Of a stretch of 64,000 nucleotides of DNA, positions 53,278 through 62,052 are shown piece by piece. The notes beneath the pieces are model-generated. The model made no database searches and was not told the origin of the DNA. It worked only from the letters and a program-made list of their open reading frames with translations. Each line of letters begins with the position of its first letter. Within the stretch, counting starts at the first letter, position 1. Made by a program: the position numbers and the translations under genes. The stretch is from Prosthecobacter debontii (GTDB lineage: Bacteria; Verrucomicrobiota; Verrucomicrobiia; Verrucomicrobiales; Akkermansiaceae): positions 1-64,000 of the forward strand of contig CAMAXN010000005.1 in NCBI GenBank assembly GCA_945862245.1, read 5' to 3'.

Positions 53278-53889
53278 ATGGATACAGGAATTGGCGGTAG
53301 CATGGTTTTGTTTGTGGTCTTGATAGGCCTAGTGGTTCTGTTCGGCTTCTATGCGATAGGCGTTTACAACGGCCTCGTGAAGCTGCGGAACATGTTCAAG
53401 AACGCGTTCTCGCAGATCGATGTGCAGCTGAAGCGCCGCCATGACCTAATCCCAAATTTGGTGGAAACAGCAAAAGCCTATATGGCACATGAAAGTGGTA
53501 CGCTGGAAGCAGTAATCGCGGCTCGAAACGGGGCCGAGAGCGCAAGGCAGGCGGCGGCGGCTAATCCAGGCGATGCGGCGGCCCTGCAGAAGCTGGGCGT
53601 TGCGGAGGCAGGCTTAGGCGGTATGCTCGGCAGGCTTTTCGCGGTATCCGAGGCTTATCCGGATCTGAAGGCAAACCAGAACATGATGCAACTCACCGAG
53701 GAACTTACCACGACCGAGAACAAGGTCGCTTTTTCCCGGCAGGCTTACAATGACTCGGTGCTTGCCTACAACAACAAGCGCGAGGTTTTCCCCAACAATA
53801 TTTTCGCGGGCATCTTTGGATTCGCGGAGGGGGCACTTTTCGAGATCGAGTCACCCGCCGAGCGTGAAGCTCCCAAGGTGCAGTTCTGA
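53278..53889 (+). CDS. lemA: LemA family protein
   Basis: The protein has 203 residues from ATG 53278 (ATG 53302 is also possible). An N-terminal transmembrane helix (MVLFVVLIGLVVLFGFYAIG) is followed by the LemA helical domain: YNGLVKLRNMFKNAFSQID, VQLKRRHDLIPNLVETAKAYM, and NKVAFSRQAYNDSVLAYN near the end. LemA proteins have a short N-out terminus and a cytoplasmic helical bundle. They are commonly paired with M48 (HtpX-type) peptidases, as here, 19 bases upstream. Function is envelope-stress or membrane quality control by association. Confidence 0.92.
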   Translation: MDTGIGGSMVLFVVLIGLVVLFGFYAIGVYNGLVKLRNMFKNAFSQIDVQLKRRHDLIPNLVETAKAYMAHESGTLEAVIAARNGAESARQAAAANPGDAAALQKLGVAEAGLGGMLGRLFAVSEAYPDLKANQNMMQLTEELTTTENKVAFSRQAYNDSVLAYNNKREVFPNNIFAGIFGFAEGALFEIESPAEREAPKVQF

Positions 53890-53908
53890 TCTACCACGTT
53901 TCCCGTAG

Positions 53909-55810
53909 ATGAACTTTTTCGAGGCACAGGAACGGGCTAGGAAATCCAGCCGCGCTCTGGTGTGGTGGTTCATCCTGTCCGTGGTCGGGGTCATCGTGGT
54001 GATGTATGTGTTGGGGGTAAGCCTTTGGCAGTACAGTTCAACGAACCCGCAGGGCATCAACCACGCCACCGACACCGCCGAGCTCGTTTGGTGGGATCCG
54101 ACAATATTCACATGGGTGAGCGTCCTCGTTGGCGGGGTGATCATGACAGGAAGCTGGGTGAAGCTGGCGCAGCTTTCCGGTGGCGGAAAAGTGGTCGCGC
54201 AGAGTCTCGGCGGCAGAGCGGTGGAGCCGACCACGACGGATCTGCCCGAGCGGCGATTGCTCAATGTGGTGGAGGAAATAGCTATTGCATCCGGCGTGCC
54301 GGTGCCGGAGGTATGGATCATGGACGAGGAGCAGGGCATCAATGCCTTTGCGGCCGGAACGGATCCGAGCAATGCGGTGATCGGTATAACTCGCGGGACG
54401 CTAGAGCGGCTGACCCGCACTGAACTGCAGGGCGTGGTGGCACATGAGTTTAGTCACATCCTCAACGGCGACATGAAGCTCAACATGCGGCTGATGGGCT
54501 GGATCTTCGGGCTGGTGATGCTTTCCATGCTCGGGCGCATCATGATCGAATCGTTACGTTTCATGCGCGGCTCGCGTGACTCAAAGGCGGGGGGGATCAT
54601 TCTTGCGCTGGTGGTGGCGGGGTTGGCGGTTTGGCTGGTGGGATCGATCGGCGTGCTTTTCGCGAGGATGCTGCAGGCGGCGATTTCCAGGCAGCGTGAG
54701 TATCTGGCTGATGCCTCGGCGGTCCAGTTCACTAGGCAAGTGGAAGGTATTGCGGGGGCTTTGAAAAAGATTGGGGGCTATTCGGAACATGGCACGATTC
54801 GCTCTCCGAAAGCGATGGAGGCACGGCATATGTTTTTTGCTGGTAGCGGGTTTAGCTCGTTGATGGCGACGCATCCGCCTTTGGATAAGCGGATCAAGGC
54901 CATCGATCCGCACTGGAACGGTGACATGCTGCAAGGTATGGCCGATCCGGTGCGTGCGGAGGAGTTTAGCGGAGCGATGGGTTTTTCCGGTTCGCTGGAG
55001 CGGACGGCTGCGCGGGGCAGTGTGGATTCTCTGGGTGAAAATGTTAGGCTCGACAGCCATGTCGGTGCTGCGATCCGCGAGGATTTGAGGGCGGGGAAGG
55101 CGATCGCCTTTTCGAAACAGGAGGCGAAAACGCTTTTGCTCGGGCTGCTGGTTGCGGCGGATCACGACTGGCGTGAGACGGCGAAGCGTATTCTGGAAGA
55201 ACATGGTTTGGACGCGGAGATGATCGCGCAGGTCATTGCTTGGAGTGTGGATCTGGAGGGATATGATTCCTCCAAGAAATTGGCGCTCGTTGATCTCTCG
55301 CTTTCATGGCTGCGCAAGATGAGCCAATCAGAGGCGCGGGATTTCGTAACGGCCAGCCAAGCGCTGATCGAAGCGGACGGTGAGGTGAACTTGTTTGAGT
55401 TCATGCTGCAGAAAGTCATCGAGCGGCATGTCCTGATCGGACTCGGATTAAAGCCGGTGCCTGGCATGCGTTATCGGAAAATCCAAGACCTGGAGCGCGA
55501 GTTGGCGGATCTGTTAAGCGTGTTCGCCACTCTGGCGGGAGGCGGGACGGCGATCGAGTTGGCCGTGGTGCAATACCGGGAGCATACCGGAAGAGAGTTG
55601 CCACGTTCCACGGCTGGTTTGAGCGAGGTGTCGAGAGCGCTTGAGGAAATGGATGCCGCCACGCCGCTGGTGAAACAACAGATTCTGCGTTTATGCGGCT
55701 TGGTTGTCACGGATGACGGGCATGTGGCCTATCAGGAAATGGAACTCCTGCGTGCGACGGCTGAGGCGATCGGCGCACCGATCCCGCCGCTTGTTAGGAA
55801 AGCGATTTGA
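53909..55810 (+). CDS. M48-family (HtpX-like) membrane metalloprotease
   Basis: A 633-residue protein with two N-terminal transmembrane segments (about 18-40 and 70-90), the zinc motif HEFSH (179-183) in VVAHEFSHILNGDMKLN, two more membrane segments (about 195-215 and 230-255) and the third ligand in REYLADASAVQF. A large C-terminal region (about 340-633) with DnaJ-like or TerB-like helical parts (EADGEVNLFEFMLQKVI, DDGHVAYQEMELLRATAEA) is not part of the standard HtpX. It resembles a TerB-type acidic helical domain. It probably degrades misfolded membrane proteins together with LemA. The stop is directly followed by a dispersed repeat element. Confidence 0.9.
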   Translation: MNFFEAQERARKSSRALVWWFILSVVGVIVVMYVLGVSLWQYSSTNPQGINHATDTAELVWWDPTIFTWVSVLVGGVIMTGSWVKLAQLSGGGKVVAQSLGGRAVEPTTTDLPERRLLNVVEEIAIASGVPVPEVWIMDEEQGINAFAAGTDPSNAVIGITRGTLERLTRTELQGVVAHEFSHILNGDMKLNMRLMGWIFGLVMLSMLGRIMIESLRFMRGSRDSKAGGIILALVVAGLAVWLVGSIGVLFARMLQAAISRQREYLADASAVQFTRQVEGIAGALKKIGGYSEHGTIRSPKAMEARHMFFAGSGFSSLMATHPPLDKRIKAIDPHWNGDMLQGMADPVRAEEFSGAMGFSGSLERTAARGSVDSLGENVRLDSHVGAAIREDLRAGKAIAFSKQEAKTLLLGLLVAADHDWRETAKRILEEHGLDAEMIAQVIAWSVDLEGYDSSKKLALVDLSLSWLRKMSQSEARDFVTASQALIEADGEVNLFEFMLQKVIERHVLIGLGLKPVPGMRYRKIQDLERELADLLSVFATLAGGGTAIELAVVQYREHTGRELPRSTAGLSEVSRALEEMDAATPLVKQQILRLCGLVVTDDGHVAYQEMELLRATAEAIGAPIPPLVRKAI

Positions 55811-55811
55811 A

Positions 55812-55963
55812 CTTGGACTGCTACAGCCTGCTGTAGCTTTCCGTGAGACAGCCTGCTGTCAACGGCGGAGGACTGGGAGTGAACAAGCCTCGCCGTGCCA
55901 ATGCCGCCCGGCTCGCAGCGGGCTGCATGGCCAAAAAGCTACAGCAGGCTGTAGCAGTCCAAG
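55812..55963. repeat. Dispersed inverted-repeat element, copy 2
   Basis: Perfect 29-bp terminal inverted repeats (55812-55840 and 55935-55963) begin CTTGGACTGCTACAGCCTGC. The centre is related to copy 1 at 46782-46945. It lies between the M48 gene and the next membrane protein gene. Confidence 0.92.
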
Positions 55964-56009
55964 GCAGTCGGCGCTTGCGTTTGGGGTATTGTGCGGGAAG
56001 GATTCCGGC

Positions 56010-56837
56010 GTGGAAAAGCAGCGCAGGCCATGGTGGCTTTATCTGAATTTGTTGGGCATTGATGCGCCGCTGATCGCGGTGATCTGGCTTTTCCTTTTCG
56101 CGCGGACCTGGCGTATCGATTATCATCCTTGGCAGGCCTATGTGGTGCTTGGTTTTGCGGCATGGACGATACGGATTGTGATGAAACTGCTACAAGGATC
56201 GATGGCTTCTGATGATACTTCTTTTACGATGGTACACAGGAAACAGCTGAAGGTGACGGCGTTGATTTCAGGTTTATTAGCCATTATAATCACAGTGCTA
56301 ACTTTTCCGCTTTCAGTATATATGTATTTACTGGTGGGTGTCTTGTTCGTAGCCGGATATTTCGCTCTGACGCTATTTTCTCAGCAGGAAGGGAATGATA
56401 TCGGTTATGCGCGACACGCGATTGGTGGGATCGCATTCGCTTACGGAACCGCTCTGGCGGCACAGGTTTATCTTCCTGGTTTCGGCTTTCAGGATCTCAT
56501 TTTTTCAAGGGAGTTTATTTGTTTTGCTGTGCTATGCCTTCTGGCTTCATCCGCGATGGAGTTATGGGAGCGATCCCTAAAGTCTGCCGCTGACGGCGAA
56601 GTCAGTTCGATGGATGAAATCGCCATTTCGCTGCCGCTGACGCTTTTAGGGGCTGCGGCTTTGGTGTTCGCAGTACAGGATGACCTTATGATCGCTCGCC
56701 CCTTTTATTATGCTATCCTAACTGGTGCTGCGCTGCTTCAGGTGCTCAATCGGACACGAGGACGATTTAGTTTGGCCACGCTGAAAGTTCTCACCACCCT
56801 TTGCTTGCTGCTGCCCGGCATCGTTTTCATAAGTTAA
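56010..56837 (+). CDS. Polytopic membrane protein, unknown function
   Basis: A 275-residue protein from GTG 56010 (VEKQRRPWWLYLNLLGIDAP). The frame is open upstream only through the repeat element. About eight hydrophobic segments alternate with short loops. The second loop carries TFMVHRKQLK-like basic residues and a late loop has LKSAADGEVSSMDEIA. The N-terminal LNLLGIDAPLIAVIWLFLFA and overall layout recall UbiA-type or other prenyltransferase-like membrane proteins, but no Asp-rich motif is present, so I do not assign it. It may be the third gene of the lemA-M48 unit, separated by the inserted repeat. Confidence 0.65.
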   Translation: MEKQRRPWWLYLNLLGIDAPLIAVIWLFLFARTWRIDYHPWQAYVVLGFAAWTIRIVMKLLQGSMASDDTSFTMVHRKQLKVTALISGLLAIIITVLTFPLSVYMYLLVGVLFVAGYFALTLFSQQEGNDIGYARHAIGGIAFAYGTALAAQVYLPGFGFQDLIFSREFICFAVLCLLASSAMELWERSLKSAADGEVSSMDEIAISLPLTLLGAAALVFAVQDDLMIARPFYYAILTGAALLQVLNRTRGRFSLATLKVLTTLCLLLPGIVFIS

Positions 56838-56984
56838 ACTGCTAGGAGTTTACGATGAGGACGTTCGAAATGATAGAGATACTGGAGTTGGGATATTTGA
56901 TATTGGGGGAAGAGTATTGATAGACTGTTCTCATGACTGACTGGGACTACAAGTTCCAGCCAATATCCAACTTACTCGGGAGGC

Positions 56985-59426
56985 TTAACGGCGGTGAATG
57001 GGAAGTAGATTCCGACGCTCTGCGGGTTGCTCGGCGACTGGAATGGCCGCAGGCTGGGTGCTGCGCTTCGCGGAGGACCCTTTTTGATCGACTTCTTCAA
57101 GCTGAGGCAGGACTGACCCGTCGGAGAACTTGCGAGCTGGATCAGAAACTTCGTAGCGAGAGTCCATATCTGTTTGCACATTGCTTAGTGAGTTATCACT
57201 GCTCACGATGGAGGGCTGGATGAAAATCATCAATTCATCGCGATCTACACCTTTGGTTTTCGTTGAGAAAAAGCGACCCAGACCAGGTATGTCACTGAGG
57301 AGCGGGATGCCGGAGACAGTTTCCGTGTCGTTGGTGGTGATGAGTCCGCCGAGGATGATAGTTTGATTGTTGGGTACTGTTACGGTGGTAAGTAGTTCGC
57401 GGGTGCCGATGATGGGGACACTGCCAACGCCTTCGATATTTTCCGACTGTCCGATCACGTCATCGCTGACAAGGGCGATCTGGAGGGTGATCTCGTTTTT
57501 GGAATTCACGAGGGGGATAACTTCGAGTTTCAGAACCACATCGCGGTATTCGATGTTTGTGCTGAAGCTGCTATTGAATTGGTTGCTACTGGTGGGGATC
57601 GCGATCCTGCGTCCCGATGAGATTGTGCCGATTTGATTGTTTTTGACAAAAATTGAAGGACGCGAGAGGACGATGAAGTCGCTCGAAGTGGCGAGTAAGT
57701 TTGCGAAAATACCCAGTTCCTCACCAATTCTACCGTAAAGAGATAGGCCTACTTTACTTGGAAAGGAGCCTGCCGCTGTGCCGGTTATTGGATTAATAAT
57801 GCTGCTGGGATCGACACTGTTTGCAGCGCCGCCATTTAAGATGGAACCTGCTAAACCACCTTTGTTGTTGCTATCATATGCGCGTAACCAATCAATGCCA
57901 GTCGAAATGGAGTTGCCAAGCGAGAGTTGGCCGAAGACTGTGGAAATCATGACCTGATCCGCTTTTACATCAACCTGATCCAGCAGGTTTTCAACAATCT
58001 CCACGGCGGTTGGCGGCCCTTGGACCACAATGGAGTTGGTGATGTTGTCAGCGACAAGGAGAGTGCGGCCGATCAGTAGGGACTGGGGTGCGGTGTTGAC
58101 ATTGGGAGCGGAAAGTGAACTTCCTCGCGAGCCTGAGGAGCCGCCGGAATTGTTACCGCCGAACGAGTTGCCCCCCTGCGAGCCGCTGCCATTGAACAGG
58201 CTATTGTTGTTTTGTTGCGTGCGGTTATTCTGCGTGTTTTGCGTGTTCTGACCGCCTGTGAGTTGTGTCTGGGCTCGGCCACCACCTTCGGCACCGGCGG
58301 TTCCGGTGCCAGTGAATGCGCGGGTGAGAGCATCACCTGCGATAGGGATAAAATCGGCGACAGAGAGGAATTCGAGTTTGCGGCGGAGGAAATTTCGCTG
58401 GTCAGTTTTGATATCGAATTGACGGACAAGCCCCTCTAGGAAGACGATATCTACCGGGCGACCAATGGCAAAAATACGGTTCGTACGGGCGTCCGGTATA
58501 ATTTGTATGGGGGTAGTTGAGTTGGAGGCGGGGCCTGCGTTCTTGGCGATTGCCGAGTTGATTGAGTTTTGTTGGGCCGCCGATACTTCGGGCAGTTCTT
58601 GGCGCTGTACACTCGCTGTGTTGTTGGATTCGCTCTGCTGTTGACCAAGGAGTTCGGTGAGGGTGGCGGCGAGTTCGGTGACATCAGCGAATTGAACATC
58701 GATGAAGCGGGTTGCGACCTCGGTGGAGGGCTTATCGATTTCCTTTCTAAGATCGATCAGCTTACGTATTAGAGAAGTGTTTTCCGTGATGATGACAGAG
58801 GAGCCACTGGCGGTGATAGAACCGAAGGCTCCGAACTGGCCGACGACCTGCTGGAACACGCGAACGGCTTCGTCGGGTTTCAGGTAGGAGAACGTCATGA
58901 TATAGGAAATGACGGCGTCGCCCTCGGGGAGCGCGTCGGTTTCCGTGTAAACTTTCACGCCGCGCCCAGTGGGCTTGAGGCCCGCCGTGGCAAGAGTTAG
59001 TATATCGAGGTTGGTATCAACGGCATCAGGGACAAAGACAAAGTTCTCAATGGTGGCTGCTTTCTTCAAGAGTTCGGAAGCTTCGCGGTAGGTGAGAGGA
59101 TCTTGCGGGGAGGCGGGTTGTACGAAACGGAATTCAGCAGCGGCGGCGGCGGAAGCGACGATCACGCGGCGCCCTGTATATTTGCGGTATAGGTCGGCGA
59201 GGTCGTCACCAGAAAGTTTTAGCTGCTCGATGCTTTCCTCGATGAGGGTGTCACCAAGGTTCGCGGCGGGCGGGGCGGCGGGCGGTTTTGGGGCAACGGG
59301 CGGTTTTGGGGCAACGGGCGGTTGTGGGGCAGCGGGCGGTTGTGGGGCAACGGGGATGGCAGGAATTTCCTCGTTTTGGGCAGAAAGCCGAAGAACGAAG
59401 AAGGAGACGAGTACAAGGAGGCGCAT
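56985..59426 (-). CDS. gspD: Type II secretion system secretin GspD
   Basis: An 813-residue protein with a signal peptide and then a proline-rich linker (about 20-52) with PxPP-type repeats encoded by 18-bp DNA repeats (about 59278-59353). N domains follow (LKLSGDDLADLYRKYTGRRV; ITASGSSVIITENTSLIRKLIDLRKEID; EVATRFIDVQFADVTELAATLTELL). A Gly/Asn/Gln-rich loop lies inside the third N domain (about 370-445). The secretin core (about 480-730) holds VMISTVFGQLSLGN, EVIPLVNSKNEITLQIALVSD and the family signature VPNNQTIILGGLI plus GIPLLSDIPGLGRFFSTK. It forms the outer-membrane gate. It is the last gene of the operon here. Confidence 0.93.
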   Translation of the reverse strand: MRLLVLVSFFVLRLSAQNEEIPAIPVAPQPPAAPQPPVAPKPPVAPKPPAAPPAANLGDTLIEESIEQLKLSGDDLADLYRKYTGRRVIVASAAAAAEFRFVQPASPQDPLTYREASELLKKAATIENFVFVPDAVDTNLDILTLATAGLKPTGRGVKVYTETDALPEGDAVISYIMTFSYLKPDEAVRVFQQVVGQFGAFGSITASGSSVIITENTSLIRKLIDLRKEIDKPSTEVATRFIDVQFADVTELAATLTELLGQQQSESNNTASVQRQELPEVSAAQQNSINSAIAKNAGPASNSTTPIQIIPDARTNRIFAIGRPVDIVFLEGLVRQFDIKTDQRNFLRRKLEFLSVADFIPIAGDALTRAFTGTGTAGAEGGGRAQTQLTGGQNTQNTQNNRTQQNNNSLFNGSGSQGGNSFGGNNSGGSSGSRGSSLSAPNVNTAPQSLLIGRTLLVADNITNSIVVQGPPTAVEIVENLLDQVDVKADQVMISTVFGQLSLGNSISTGIDWLRAYDSNNKGGLAGSILNGGAANSVDPSSIINPITGTAAGSFPSKVGLSLYGRIGEELGIFANLLATSSDFIVLSRPSIFVKNNQIGTISSGRRIAIPTSSNQFNSSFSTNIEYRDVVLKLEVIPLVNSKNEITLQIALVSDDVIGQSENIEGVGSVPIIGTRELLTTVTVPNNQTIILGGLITTNDTETVSGIPLLSDIPGLGRFFSTKTKGVDRDELMIFIQPSIVSSDNSLSNVQTDMDSRYEVSDPARKFSDGSVLPQLEEVDQKGSSAKRSTQPAAIPVAEQPAERRNLLPIHRR

Positions 59427-59469
59427 AGCGATATTGGGATATGTGTGTTATTCGGAAAACTTCTCGGAC

Positions 59470-60099
59470 TTAACGGTTAGGTGGTCTGCGGCGGTCACCG
59501 GCACTCCGGCCTGGTTGTTGCTGCGTATTAGCGGCAGGTGATGGGGGCGCCAGTACGCGCGGGCGTGGTCCGCTCGGGGCGGCTTGCCCGCCGGGGTTCT
59601 GTTTTGGAGTCGGCGTGATATTAACCCCGGGCGGTAGATTTTGATTTCCCTGCGAGGCTACGGGGGCTGCGGGGGCTACGGGGGCAGCCTTGAGGGTAAC
59701 GAGTTCCGGTTCGAAAGTGACCGTGCCCCGGATGGAACCGGAGGAGAGGACGACAGTGGTTCCGAGGGCTTTCTCAGGGTTGCGGTCCACCGAGACTACC
59801 TTGAATTCATCACTGCCTCCCGGTTCGATTAGTTTTTTAATCTCCGGATTCTTTTTGCTGTGGATGGTGATACGATATCCGCCAGGGACGGGCGCAATGC
59901 CGGTGAGAGTAAAATCCTCAAAGGGGTTTACGGCGGGTGCTGATGTCTCAACAATCGGCTTGGAGGTGAAAGGGCTGTTAGTCCATAGCCCTGTGTATTT
60001 AACCAGCGGTTGCTTTTTCGGCGTGCTTGCATGGGCCGATAAAGAAGTGAAGGCGGCGATGGTGGCGATGGTGGCGAGCAGCAAGGGGAGTGATTTCAT
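59470..60099 (-). CDS. Periplasmic protein of the secretion operon (GspC/PilP-like position)
   Basis: The protein has 209 residues from ATG 60099, which overlaps the stop of the GspM-like gene (ATGA). It has a signal peptide (MKSLPLLLATIATIAAFTSLSAHA), a short beta domain (FEDFTLTGIAPVPGGYRITIHSKKN, about 62-86) and a proline-rich C-terminal tail. FTLTGIAPVPGGYRI resembles the homology region of GspC/PilP, which links the inner-membrane platform to the secretin. No inner-membrane anchor is present, so it is closer to PilP in layout. The assignment rests on position and this short region. Confidence 0.65.
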   Translation of the reverse strand: MKSLPLLLATIATIAAFTSLSAHASTPKKQPLVKYTGLWTNSPFTSKPIVETSAPAVNPFEDFTLTGIAPVPGGYRITIHSKKNPEIKKLIEPGGSDEFKVVSVDRNPEKALGTTVVLSSGSIRGTVTFEPELVTLKAAPVAPAAPVASQGNQNLPPGVNITPTPKQNPGGQAAPSGPRPRVLAPPSPAANTQQQPGRSAGDRRRPPNR

Positions 60100-60620
60100 A
60101 GCAAGGGTGGGAACCATTGGGAGAGCGTGGCGGAGCAGTCGATGAGGGTGTCGTCCTTGCTATTCGGGGTCATGCGGATTTGTAAGGCTGTGCGGAAGAT
60201 GTCGGGGTCATTAATCGCATCGAACCATCGGTAGAGTGCCTGCTCTTGGCCCGTGAGGTTTATTTTCACTTGGGCGCGGTGGTAGTGAACTCCACTATCA
60301 TCGGTGGGCAGCGGTTCCTGGCTTTTTACCGTAAGTCCACAGTTCTTAGCCTGCGTTTCCGCGAAGAGTTGGAGCGCGTTTTGGGTATCTTGATAGGTGG
60401 CAGGTTTGGGCTCTTTCTCCGCTAGCCAAGCCATCTGCTCGGCGAACTCGCTGGAGCTTTCGCGAAACAGGATCGTTTGCTCGAGTTGTGATTTGGCGGA
60501 AGTTAAATCGCTGTCGTAAAGGTTTTTTTTATTCTTGTAGAACGTGTAAAGGAAAACATTCAGGATCAAGAACCCGGCGATCAGGAACAGTGTCAGGAGT
60601 TTCTTTTCGCGGTCGGACAT
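60096..60620 (-). CDS. GspM/PilO-like inner-membrane protein
   Basis: A 174-residue protein with an N-terminal transmembrane helix (KKLLTLFLIAGFLILNVFLYTFY), then a coiled coil and a small ferredoxin-like domain (VHYHRAQVKINLTGQEQALYRWFDAIN). This is the layout of GspM/PilO, which forms the inner-membrane platform with GspL. It overlaps the next gene by 4 bases and is 93 bases downstream of the GspL-like gene. Confidence 0.75.
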   Translation of the reverse strand: MSDREKKLLTLFLIAGFLILNVFLYTFYKNKKNLYDSDLTSAKSQLEQTILFRESSSEFAEQMAWLAEKEPKPATYQDTQNALQLFAETQAKNCGLTVKSQEPLPTDDSGVHYHRAQVKINLTGQEQALYRWFDAINDPDIFRTALQIRMTPNSKDDTLIDCSATLSQWFPPLL

Positions 60621-60713
60621 GGATGGGCTACGAGTAGGGAATGCCGGTGAATGATGGATTTGTCGGAAATACAGGAAAGTGTAATAGCAAAGCCTACTCG
60701 GCGAAAATAGATT

Positions 60714-61943
60714 TCAGGGATTACTTGCGCCGGAGAAGACGAACTCCCAGCTGCGGCTGGTTTGGCGGGGTGCTGGGGTTTGCCACTCGAACGCGGCTAG
60801 GTCGTTGTTATTTCCGAGGTTCAGCGAAAACTGATTGACTGACTGCAACTGGGCCGCCTCGCCCCTGAGGTTAATTTGGGTAGCGGAAATGTCGGCAGTG
60901 GTGAGACGTAGGCCGGAATTGGCCGGAATGGAGCGGGCGATTCGGTTGAGTATATCGACAGTGTTGTGGTTGAGGTCTATACCGTGTTCAAGTTCGTCCC
61001 ATTTCGCAATGTGGAGTGTGTAGGCCTCGCCTTCGGGGGCTACAGCGCTAATTTGGGCGAGGAGCTTGGAAGTTGTGGATTGGGTTTTCCAAAGCTCGAA
61101 GCCAAGGTAGCCGACGGTGCCGAGGTAAATGACAGTAAGTGCGGCGATAGCGAGGATGGTGTTCTGACGCTTGCGGGCGTTGCGGCGCGCGGCGCGGACA
61201 TCTGCGGGTAAGAGCTTGCTAAGCGGTTCCGGAAGGATTGGTGTGGGCCGGGGGGAGAGCTCGACTTGCAGGGAAAGGGAATGGGAAAGGTGGCTCGTTT
61301 CCATGTCAGGGTCGGATGACCAGACGATAGCTCTGGACGGTTCAGTGCGGATTCCCTGCATGGAAAGCTGGGCGATGGCGATGCGGACTTCACGGATAAG
61401 ACCTGCATCGGGCGAAGGAGCGGTTACGGACGTTGCTTGGCAATAAAGCAGCTTCCCATCCTGATAGATTGCGAATACCCATTGGCCTAGCTCGCGCCAG
61501 AGGGCGAGGGCATTATCATTGATGGGAAGGGTGCGAGGCGTGATATCGAACGCTTTAGGGGAAACGGGCGGAAGATCCGCTGCTTGCGGGGATCGAAGGA
61601 TCACCGATAAAAAAACTGATTCGTCGGAACCTGTAACCAGCGGGAAAATATCTGTGAGCTGGCCGGCGAAGGGATCAGTGCGGAACCCGAGGCGCTCGGC
61701 GTGCGTGGCGGCGAGATCATCGAAGAGCGAGGCGTCGCCGGTCGGCACATGGAGTGGGAGTGCGGTAAAGGATTTCACCGGGAAAAGGAAAATCAGATCG
61801 CCCTGCGGCGGCTTCCCGATCTCCGAAGGCTGCACCACCGGATGGCTGGAATGCAAGGTAGCTTCGCCGTTTGGCACGACTGTCCAGATTTCCCAACCGC
61901 TTTCGCCAGGGAGAAGGAGATGGGTGTGATTTGTTTTGCTCAT
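60714..61943 (-). CDS. GspL/PilM-PilN-like platform protein
   Basis: A 409-residue protein. The N-terminal ~240 residues are cytoplasmic with an actin-like GspL pattern (LLPGESGWEIWTVVPNG; IFLFPVKSFTALPLHVP). A transmembrane helix (NTILAIAALTVIYLGTVGYLGFELW, about 262-286) follows, then a periplasmic ferredoxin-like domain (about 300-409, including LRLTTADISATQINLRGEAAQLQSV). GspL binds the secretion ATPase GspE and pairs with GspM. The paired heptanucleotide arrays at 61953-62052 lie directly before its start, between it and gspK. Confidence 0.8.
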   Translation of the reverse strand: MSKTNHTHLLLPGESGWEIWTVVPNGEATLHSSHPVVQPSEIGKPPQGDLIFLFPVKSFTALPLHVPTGDASLFDDLAATHAERLGFRTDPFAGQLTDIFPLVTGSDESVFLSVILRSPQAADLPPVSPKAFDITPRTLPINDNALALWRELGQWVFAIYQDGKLLYCQATSVTAPSPDAGLIREVRIAIAQLSMQGIRTEPSRAIVWSSDPDMETSHLSHSLSLQVELSPRPTPILPEPLSKLLPADVRAARRNARKRQNTILAIAALTVIYLGTVGYLGFELWKTQSTTSKLLAQISAVAPEGEAYTLHIAKWDELEHGIDLNHNTVDILNRIARSIPANSGLRLTTADISATQINLRGEAAQLQSVNQFSLNLGNNNDLAAFEWQTPAPRQTSRSWEFVFSGASNP

Positions 61944-61952
61944 AAATGATGG

Positions 61953-62052
61953 GAAACTTTAAATTCTAAATTCTAAATTTTAAATCCTAAGGAAGAGAAG
62001 TATGAGCAGAAACTTAATTGAAGTATAAAGTTTAAGGTTTGGAGTTTTAAGG
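61953..62052. repeat. Paired heptanucleotide arrays, copy 5
   Basis: The left array is at 61953-61990 (AAACTTT, AAATTCT, AAATTCT, AAATTTT, AAATCCT, then AAGGAAGAG). The facing array is at 62017-62052 (AAGTATA, AAGTTTA, AGGTTTG). The core is about 26 bases. It sits inside the secretion operon between gspK and the gspL-like gene and overlaps the last codons of gspK. Confidence 0.82.

Noticed and set aside
55704..56009. Upstream extension of the membrane protein frame at 56010
   Set aside because: It overlaps the M48 gene and crosses the repeat element; GTG 56010 directly precedes the first hydrophobic segment.
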